Below, piece after piece: positions 6,188 to 16,100 of a stretch of 18,655 nucleotides of DNA. Both the position numbers and the translations under genes were made by a program. The stretch comes from UBA1189 sp045544835 (GTDB lineage Bacteria > Bacteroidota > Bacteroidia > Bacteroidales > Bacteroidaceae), in assembly GCA_045544835.1 (NCBI GenBank), contig JAZPZS010000049.1, positions 1-18,655 on the forward strand, written 5' to 3'. Within the stretch, counting starts at the first letter, position 1. The number at the start of each line of letters is the position of its first letter. Under the pieces are notes generated by a model. It was not told the DNA's origin, ran no database searches, and worked only from the letters and a program-made list of their open reading frames with translations.

Positions 6188-7147
6188 ATGAGACGACAAA
6201 AAACCATATATCAGAGTTTGTTGCTACTTATCGCTACAACGATGAGTCTGCTGACCGCGTGCCGTAAAGAAGAATTTTATGAAGGTCCACGTACTGTGAG
6301 CATCAAGGCTTATATGCAGCAACATATAGAACTGACACGGGCATACCTGCCTCTTGATGCTACATATCCAAACTTTACGGCAGGAGCATTCGTCACCATG
6401 GGCGAAAAGCAGAGCGCAACCACCATGACTTGGGACGGAACTGCATTGGAGACGAGCCTCCGCCTGGAGGAGGGTGACTACTGGCTATATACCTATATGC
6501 CCTGGAATGAAAAAGCTGCCCTATATGGTCGTTACATAACAATCCCGGGAATTGAAGGCCTCAGCTCCACCGATGTCCTTGTGGCCAAAGCTGCAAGAAT
6601 TGTCGTGAACCAGACTGACGAAGAGGTACGAGTTCCTATATATATGGATCATTTGATGGCCAAGATAACTCCACACTTCTATCTTGACGAACGATATGCC
6701 GAACAGCGCAGCATAGAACTCACGAAAGTAGAGTTGTTGCTTCCCGGCTGTTCGCATCATGTGGCCAGTATTACCTTTAGCGCATCGGATGGCACTTATT
6801 CTGTGTCATGGAGTGGTAACCAAGCACCATACGATGCCGTTGTTGCTTCGGAACCGACAACGGTTCCAGCCATGCTGCCCACGCAAAAGGCTGATGCCAT
6901 AGCGTTCGGAGGGGGGTATGTATGCCCCAACCAGTCCATCGACGACATCGCCTTGCGCGTAACCTATAATGTATACGACACTGCCGGTGAACCGACACGC
7001 GAAAATGTCACTGCCGAGAACTCCATCATCCGACTTGGTGGCAACTTGGAGGCAGGCAAGAACTATAACCTATATATAAAGATTGTACCCTCGTATCTGT
7101 ATGTCCTCTCGGACAATGATATGGAGAGTTCATTCGTGATATTGTAA
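6188..7147 (+). CDS. Fimbrillin-family lipoprotein (third pilin)
   Basis: A 319-residue protein from the ATG at 6188, chosen because it yields a regular signal peptide ending in the lipobox Cys25 (SLLTAC) and does not overlap the previous gene; longer starts from 6089 run inside the upstream gene. The residues after the cysteine, RKEEF, fit the K(D/E)2 lipoprotein export signal described for surface-exposed Bacteroidetes lipoproteins. Thr50-Arg51 again gives a possible processing arginine. The core carries TAGAFVTMGEK, EEGDYWLYTYMPW, the VPIYMDHLMAKITPHF strand of fimbrillin-like domains and LEAGKNYNLYIKI. It lacks the C-terminal Trp strand seen in the other two, ending instead SSFVIL. It is probably a minor, tip-proximal or surface-anchored subunit. 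The giant gene starts 2 bases after its stop. Confidence 0.72.
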   Translation: MRRQKTIYQSLLLLIATTMSLLTACRKEEFYEGPRTVSIKAYMQQHIELTRAYLPLDATYPNFTAGAFVTMGEKQSATTMTWDGTALETSLRLEEGDYWLYTYMPWNEKAALYGRYITIPGIEGLSSTDVLVAKAARIVVNQTDEEVRVPIYMDHLMAKITPHFYLDERYAEQRSIELTKVELLLPGCSHHVASITFSASDGTYSVSWSGNQAPYDAVVASEPTTVPAMLPTQKADAIAFGGGYVCPNQSIDDIALRVTYNVYDTAGEPTRENVTAENSIIRLGGNLEAGKNYNLYIKIVPSYLYVLSDNDMESSFVIL

Positions 7148-7149
7148 CG

Positions 7150-10100
7150 ATGAGAGTGAATAATCGACATATAGCGATTTATCATACAGCCATACGATTA
7201 CGGATGGCCCTGCTCGCCTTATGCCTATCGTGCATAAGTATACTCAGCATCCCTATTCATGCACAGACCATCGGCGGCAACGTGTATGGTGGAGGTAACC
7301 AGGGAGACTTGGAGGGTAATGCCAACGTGGAGCTCAAAGGAGGCACAGTGCAAGGCAACGTATATGGTGGAGCACGCATGGCCGACATCACGGGACGTAC
7401 CTATGTACATATCAATGGTGCAGAGGCCAGCAGTCAATTGGTGGTGAGGGCGGTATATGGCGGTAACGACATCGCAGGCACCATCGGAACGGGTGGAGAA
7501 GATATGCCATTCGCCCCTTGCGTACCGACAGAACCCACCGATTGCCAGGTAGACAATACGTGGAACGCCTTCATACAGGCCACGACAAACACGACATACC
7601 CGGTCGTCATAGGTTCACTCTTTGGCGGTGGCAATGGAGCATATACATACAACGAGGATGATACCGAGGTGACGGTCGATGGCATCACCTACCCTATCAA
7701 CTGCCGTCCAACACTGGCAAAGACCTATCTCCACATCAATGGTGGCGTATACGGCCACATCTATGGCGGTGGCAATGCGGCTACCGTGACAGGCCATACG
7801 GTCATTCATATTGAAAATCAGACTAGCCTCAGCGATGCACTCAACCGAATACCTCAAAGCCACGCAGCACACCTGGGTCTTATCAAGGATACCGACTATC
7901 GCATCGATGGTGAGGACATGGTGTTTGACTTCCATGCAAGCCGTGTATTCGGAGGAAACAACTTGGCCACAATGGCCATACGCCCAACATGGCATCTGAA
8001 GAGGGCCGTCATCAACAACCTCTATTCAGGGGGTAACCGAGGCATGATGACCTATCCTAACGGTATCATCCTGGCGATACGGAGCGAGAGCATGTGGGTG
8101 CACAACGTATATGGCGGATGCCGCATTGCCGACGTGAACCCCAGCGAGAGCAATGGTGAAGGGGAGTTGGTCGACGAAACACTCTACGGTCACGATTTCC
8201 ATGCGGGATATGCCACTCGTGTGTACATCACCAAAGGGCACGTCAACAATGTATATGGCGGCAATGACATCTCGGGCGATGTGTACTACGGCAGTAACGT
8301 AGATATCCATGGCGGACTCATAGGCAATGTATATGGTGGTGGTAACGGCTCGTATGCCTATACCGATAATCCCGACTGGGCAGCCACGCATCCCGAAGAT
8401 GCCGATCTGCTGTACAGCACCGAAGGATTTGAGCGCTCGGTGGATGCGCTTTATCACTACCGTCCTCATGCGGCCAGCACGCTCATACACCTCAGCGGAC
8501 AGCGCAACGATACGTTGATCGTAGCAGGTGGCGTATTCTGCGGAGGCAATAGCGCGACATTGGCCACAAACGATGACCCCACCAAGGCGAAGGCTTCGGT
8601 TCGCGTAGGCAAATATGTCATCGCTGATGCCCTGTTCCTCGGAAGTAACGGCGAGCACATGGTAAGCCCCAAAGTAATCAAGAAGTATAAAGCCGAAGAG
8701 AACGGCATCAAATTCAGCCAGATAGACCTCACAGATGCCGACCAGATGAAACGCTACATGGAGGCCGTGGAGGTACACATCAAGCCCCAGCCCATCTGGG
8801 ATGACTTGGCACTGACCACGCATATCGGTTCATTGTACTTCGGCGGTAACAAAGGAAGCATGAGCTACAAGGGCCCGGCCCGAATCACCCTGCCCCGCGA
8901 CCTTATCATCTACGAGAAGGTGTCGGGCGGATGTAACGACGCGTGTGTGAAGTCTGTGGAAGAGGGAGGCGTCACCTATAATGCCCCTTACCACGGCGGC
9001 CTGCTCGAACCTGGCATAGATACCTTGGGCATGAAGAATGTGAAGGTGATACTCAACATGAACGCCTACTTGAAGCCAATGGAACTCGTCAAGGAATTCG
9101 ATGCCTCAGGTGAATATGTCGTAGGAACCGATTTCGTATGGGACATCACGGAGAAGAAGTACTACGAGACCTTCGACAACAAGGTGGAATACAACAACAC
9201 CTTTGTGGATGCCAATGTGTATGGCGGATGCTACAATAGCGGACACATCAAGGGAAGCACCATCATCAACATCAGCAAACGGCTCATCCATCCGGAGGTA
9301 TATGCCGAACGCCCTGATATATTGACGGCCACGGGTGAGGACGTGTATGGCAGTGCATTGGCCATCTATGGAGCAGGATATGGCGAAGAGTCGTTTGTTG
9401 ACGGTGACACACAAATCAACTTCACCGATAGCGCCTGTGTGTTGCTGGCTTTTGGCGGTGGAGAAATGGGTACCGTGACAGGCAATACCGAGGTTAACCT
9501 GGACCGCAACCTGAAGTTGCCCGACGAAGAGGGAAAAACAAGGCTTAATATATATAAGGTATATGCTGGCGGATACGAAGGGCCAGTGCTGGGCAACACT
9601 ACGCTCAACCTCCAGGGAGGTGGCGTGATGCGAGCATTCGCAGGAGCCTGCAACGCAGACATTGGCGGACATACTACGGCTATCGTAGGATGGAGCGATG
9701 CTGTTCAGGACATCTATAACTATGGCCGCCCCTATGTAAAGAATGCGGTATTCGGAGGTAATGACTTTGGAGGACAAATCCACGGAAGTGCCAAGCGAAC
9801 CATCACAGTCAACCGCCACGACGGAAGCACTGAAGAGCGACAGGTGAAGTCACAGACCTACGTACAGTACCTTAGCGGTGAGATGGGTAAGGCCATCTAT
9901 GGAGGTTCGTACGGAAGTTATAAATACACTGATCCCACAATCTATACAAAACCACAAATCAGTGACCCGACGTTCCTCACGGAGATTACCGACGATGATG
10001 GTGCCGTCATCTGTACCAATACATTTGTAGATATCGCCTCACAGTCGCGAAGCGAAAAGGACATCATTGGAAGCGGCACTTTAACCGACCCCAAAATGCT

Positions 10101-13100
10101 TACCGCGATTGTCGGTGGTGGACGTGGATATCGCAATCTGCCGGGGTATGTGCGAGTACACCAAACCTATGTGCTGCTGCATGCTACGCCTCGGAGCAAA
10201 CGAAACAACCACGCTCACATGGCTTATCGTGTGTATGGAGGAGGCAACCTCTCCATGGTCGACAACACCCGTATCGACGCCTATTCGGGCAATGTAGATA
10301 TGCTTTTTGGTGGCACTCATGGTGTAAAGACTATCAACCCCGATGACAATGTATCATACAATGTAGGAAACACGTTGATAAACATCTATGAGGGTATGGA
10401 CTATCCGAACATGAATGTGTTCGGCGCAGGTGCCAACAGCGGAGCCGACAAGGCGGTCATCAACCTCTATGGTGGACAAATGAACGATGTACATGGCGGA
10501 GCCTATACCGAAGGATATACCGAAGAGAGCTACATAAACGTACCTCAAGGCTCAACTGCCCAGATGAATGCCCTCTTCGGCGGTGGGCTCGGTGAGGAGG
10601 AGGGACGCCCCTGTGATGTCGGGGTATCAAACATCAACTATGCATCAGCGCTGGCCAGCATAGAGAAAGGTATCTATGGCGGCAACCATACAGCCCGTGT
10701 GACGACAGAGAATAATGTCACCATCAGCAGTAAGGTCAAGAGCAAAGACGGCACCCTGCAATCGGTATTCGGAGCAGGACTGGGAGCACTCACCGTATCG
10801 GGCTTCACCAACATTGACCTGCAATTTGGAGCCTTAGTAGCCAATGTGTACGGTGGTGGCGAAGAGGGTAAAGTATACAATCATTACAGCTATTACGGAA
10901 ACACCCAGGAAGGGTCGGATGCTGTGATCAATTTTTACTCGAATACTCCACAACAGCATGGTAACTGGATAAACGGCACCATACAGCCCACAATTACCCA
11001 AGCATCGCCCAAACCTACTGACGGAAGATACAACACGCACATCCGTATCCAGCGGGGAGCCGTCGTAGAGGGCAACGTCTATGGTGGCGGACTGGGTGAT
11101 GTCGCTGCATTGAGTGGAACCAGCCATGTAGAGCTGCTGGGCGGTACGGTGGCAGGCGACATCTATGGTGGAGGATATGCGGGCACCATGCCTCGAATGA
11201 CAGCAGCCACCAATGGTTTCATAGCAACGGAGGAGAACCGGCAGACCATTGCTACATACTGCGAAATAGATGGTGGCGAGGTGCGCAACGTATTTGGAGG
11301 TGGCTATAAGGGGCTTATCGCAGGTAACAGTCGTGTGGCCATTGGCAACAATACTGGAACGACATTCTATAGCGGTATCCCCTCTATCCAGCGTAGTGTG
11401 TACGGCGGTGGAGAGATGGCGGAGGTGAGCGGAACAGCTACCGTAGATATGTGGAATGGATATGTAGGCTATATATACGAGAAGGACAACCAACGTTATA
11501 CCCAATTACTGAACATCGAGAATGATAACCACACGATAAAGCTGGAGCAGAACGGTAATGTCTACGCTGCCGGCTATGGTGAAGGGGCTATCGTCATGCA
11601 CACACAGCTCAACATTCATGGGGGCACTGTGCGCAACAGCGTCTATGGAGGTGGAGAGATAGCTGCGGTAGGTCGTGGCTCAGTAAAATTGGAGAACAAT
11701 AAATATGTTCTGGATAAGTTTACCGAGGGAGGCAGCACTTCAGTTTGCCTGTACGGAGGATTAGTGGAGGGAGACGTCTTTGGAGGTGGCCGAGGATTCA
11801 GCTACGACCAGAGTGGCAATATGATTGGTGAAGGACGTTTCTACACTGACGGATATGTATTTGGAACTACAGACGTGAGAGTATATCGAGGAACAGTGGG
11901 AACCGATGCCTCATTGGCAGAGGGTAAAGGTAATGTCTTTGGTGGCGGCAACGTGGGATATGTATATAGCCCAGGAAAGAAATATGACGGTGTGACCGAA
12001 GAGTCTACAGGACTAATTAACGGACACTATTATACCAACAACAATTTTACCGACCGTACTGAAGACTGTCAGGTTGTCGTATCGGCACGTTGCAAGGTGT
12101 TGGAAGCGGTAAGTATCAACGGACATGATTATGCCGTAGGTGACTATGTGAGCACAGAAGACCTGAACACACTGGACTATAATGCTGTGGAATGGCAGAA
12201 ATTGGACAACATGGGAATCACCATCCGTAATGCGATATTTGCTGGTGGTAACGTCACCCTGGGTGATGACAAGATCTATGCTAATGCTGTAACCGTATAC
12301 GGCAATGCAACAGCTTCTGTCATAGACGTCTATGCCAAGGACTTTATCCGTATCGGTGGTGTGCATGTAGGTGGACTTTATGGTGATGGAAACTTGACGT
12401 TTGTGGATGGTTACCGTGAACTGAATATCACGAATTATGGTACGGACTACTACAACTTATCAGAGCATATCTCTTACGAAGAGTATCTGACGTTGGAGGA
12501 GCGCGAGAAAGATTACTATTCATTGATATATAGCCCCAAAGAGAATGTTGAGTTTTCTTACAATGGCATAAGATTTGCTTATGAAAAGAGTACTTCTGCT
12601 TATCCTGTAGAGGTGCAGCAGCAGGCTTATGAAACAATGATGGCGGCTTGGATGGCCATGATGGAAGCAAAATGGGAACCGACTGGCGAAAACTATACAG
12701 CCAAAGAGGACATTAGTTTTGGAGGGTATGCACAAGGAACTGTTTTGAATGCCGATGATTACACGGCAATGTTGGATTTGTGGGAAATGAGCATGACCGA
12801 GAAATGGGATGTAAAAGGAGAATGTAGCATTACCTCCGGGCGTATGATGAACACAGTGCAACGTGCCGATTTCTGCGGTATCTTTGGTAGTCGTATCCTG
12901 CTTCATGGTGCACAAGATCGTGTGCCTGAAGAGGTGGACTATACGAACTATACCATCAATCGTGTGGGTGAGATATCACTCAATGTAGTAAAGCGGGAAC
13001 AGAATGGGCATACAAAGAATGATATAGACCACGGAAACTACTTTGGTATACACAACGTGGTCAACTTCCTTGGAGCCTTGACCTCAGACATTCAGTTTAC

Positions 13101-16100
13101 CGATGAGCGTGAGGCCGTGAACAGCCTCAACCCGTCTGATGGCAGAACCTATCTGGAGTATAAGAAGGATAATCTGAACAACCGAACAAGAAACAATGCT
13201 TCGAGCGACAATATGGTAGCCATGTCATCGGGTGTATTCCTCGAACTGGTCAAAGAACTCGATGCAAATGGGAATAAGGTGTATGGCCCGATAACAGGTG
13301 TGGTACAACTTGACCTGATCAATGTGCAACCAGGAGAAGGTGGTGGCTATGTGTATGCAAAGAACGAACATGGCACACCGAAAGAGGTCAGCGAAGAGGA
13401 CAAGAACCATCAAGTGCTTTCTGCAGCCAACCATGGCGCCATCACTCACGCTGCCTACACCTATGAGGAGGATGAGAGTCATCTGCAACTATACCAAACC
13501 TCGGGCAACTTTGTTCATCCTCAAAAACGTATTGTAGACGATTGTTTCCCACGTGGAGGTTATTACAAGCCCAACGAGGAAGGCTATTCCCCAGCACACT
13601 ATTGGTATATCCGGGGTGACTACTATGTATATGATCAATACATATCGGCTTACACAGGAGCATCACAAGCATATTCAGAAGCAGCCAACATTCCTCTTAC
13701 GATTACTGCCGGATCGGATGGACGTTTAGAGTTGATAAGCATAAATCCCAATAAATATGCCTATTTCAAGGGAAAACCCTATATGAACAAAATCCTAACC
13801 GAAGAGGATCAGATTACTATCAATGGCGTTACCTATGGGATGAACGATCCTATCAGCTATTGGGATTATAACCAATTATCTGCCGCCGATAAAATCTACT
13901 TCACCGACATCACCTATGTGGCCGTATATGATGCGGAAATCGATGGCAAACAGTATAAAGAAGGTGACGTGCTCCTACAAGAAGAGTTTGAGGAGCTGAT
14001 AGGAAAGAATGGTACCGTAGCCTCTTTAGACCGAACAGATGTCATGGCTGAAGAAATATTCCGTATATCCAACGAAATTTCTCAAGACACAGGTTATTTG
14101 CTTACCTTCGACATGGATAATCCATTGGATTGGGACAACTATTATACCAAGTTTGTTAGCGGGAACAAATCATCAGTTGTGCAGTCTGCATATGACAAGC
14201 TTACCAATAGCGAACAAGCTACTTATATCGAAGGCCCGACTATGTTGTGTCAGGAGAGTGGTATTTATGGACAACGCTCATATAAGCTAAATGACTTGGT
14301 GGATGAATCGTCCTATCATGCGCAGGATGCTATAAAAGATAAGCCCGACAGCTATCTGAACGATGTACCTCAAGCTGTATTTGAACCTGCCTATGTTGCA
14401 TTGCAGGAGATTACATTCACCATAGGTTCGGATTCATATCATATGTATAAGGGAAGTTATATCTCTACAAATATGTACAATAAGCTTTCCGCAACAGAGA
14501 AGAGTGCTTTTGACGAAGCTTACATCTGTACCAATACCATAGAGACAGCTGACAAGCAATACATTATCAATGGAGATTTGCTCCCAAAGAAGGAGTATGA
14601 CAATTTGGTAGCAATGAGCAACGACGCCAATAACACTTATCTTTATGGTGAAGATATGAGTAAACACTTTACTACTGCTTATATCTGTACAGAAGCAGGA
14701 AGCTATGGCGGAGCTTATTTTGAAAAGGCCAAACATTATGACGCTTTGCAATACTGCAATCTGCCAAAATCAGAGCGCGAGAAGTTTGTATTCAACAAGG
14801 ACGCTTTAGACCTTCTCTATACGAACTTTAATGAGGACATGACCCTCTATGGCGAACCGTACGGCATTGTACAACACGTAAACTATACAGCGACATACAA
14901 TGGAAATGACGATGTGACACTCGTTTCATCAGACAACCAACTGAATGGACTTACAATAAAAAAGGGAGAATCATTTACCCGCATGCAATATGAGAGTATT
15001 CTCAATGAACAAGCACACTATATGCCTGTCATTGTGAAGGATATTCATGCAAGCTATTATATCGTAACCGAGGAGTTCAAGAAGGGTAATGCGTGGTATC
15101 CTGTCGGACGTAACATCACTGAGGAAATGTATGATATGCTTACAGAAGATCAGAAAGAGAAGATACATATCATTGCTCCGAACACCTTCAATGAGATCGC
15201 TACTTACTATTTCTGTGTAGAGGATTACAAACCGGCTTCAAATGTTCCCACAATAGAAACCAATAGTAACGGTGATGTACCTGTAGGCCTAATCATCAGC
15301 AATGAGACTTATGGGCAGCTCCCCAACTATCAGAAGAACTTCATCATACACGGACATGCCCCCATTGAGACCTCAACACTGTATGTGTCACGCGAATCAG
15401 ACATCAATAATCTTAGCGAAGACCGTGTGATTACAGTAGAATTGAAATACTCTTATAAAGAAGGGAATGCTGAAGGCTCAGACTACGAGATATACGTAGA
15501 AAGGCATATCGTAAATATCCATCTTATATTCAAGAGCGGATTGCCCACCATTGGCGATCTCACCCCACCGAATACTGTATTGCCTAATACAACTATCGGT
15601 CTTACTGTGCCTTCAGTGACAAAAGGTGCCTACGAAATTATAGGTGGCGGTTGGGAAATATTCGAGAGTCGTTCCGATGCCAATGAGCACAAGAATGGTA
15701 AGGCATATCAAAATAATGCCACTCCGATGTTTTGGTATCAGAACGATTATTATATTGCCTACTTCGCCAAGACCTATCTCGGCAAAGCATACTCAAATGC
15801 TGTACCTGTATCTGTAGCCAACTACCATCGTATGGGCGAGGTGATGAATCATCCCGAATACATGTACATTGACCACAAGGATGTGGACCGTGCCAGCAAG
15901 ATATATCTCGACGCTGCAGAGTATGAAAACTCCAGTATCGCTGCTGGAACAACAAAAAATGACCTTGACTACTTCAAGGAACTGTATGATAAAACTGTTG
16001 ATGGAAGTTCATTGGATGCAAATGTAGCCCAATGTAACAATTTGGTCTTTATCCTCCGTAGTGATATGGCCCCCAAAGAGACCAAAGACAATTGGACTCC

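Larger units (their letters stand above)
7267..12420 (+). repeat. About 40 YGGGN solenoid-type protein repeats
   Basis: Within the giant protein, residues 40-1757 repeat the pattern G-x-V-x-x-x-V-Y-G-G-G-x-x-G-x-V-x-G-x-T-x-V-x-I-x-G-G at intervals of roughly 25-50 residues. Examples are NVYGGGNQGD (near residue 44), HIYGGGNAATVTG (204), NVYGGGLGDV (near 1309) and NVFGGGNVGY (near 1597). Variants replace GGGN by GGND, GGCR, GAGY or AGGY. Codons differ between copies (for example AAC GTG TAT at 7279, AAT GTA TAT at 8326, AAC GTC TAT at 11074), so the repeats are old and kept at protein level. I do not recognise a named domain covering them. Confidence 0.85.

Noticed and set aside
8026..8823. 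Long open frame on the minus strand within the giant gene (265 codons)
   Set aside because: It is antisense to a strongly patterned coding repeat region; its protein has no recognisable domain and it arises from the biased codon pattern of the repeats. The same holds for minus-strand frames at 9106-9819, 10834-11505 and 17092-17628.
7267..12420. CRISPR array or DNA-level tandem repeat
   Set aside because: The repetition is at protein level inside one open frame, with variable codons and spacing; there are no constant direct repeats with unique spacers.
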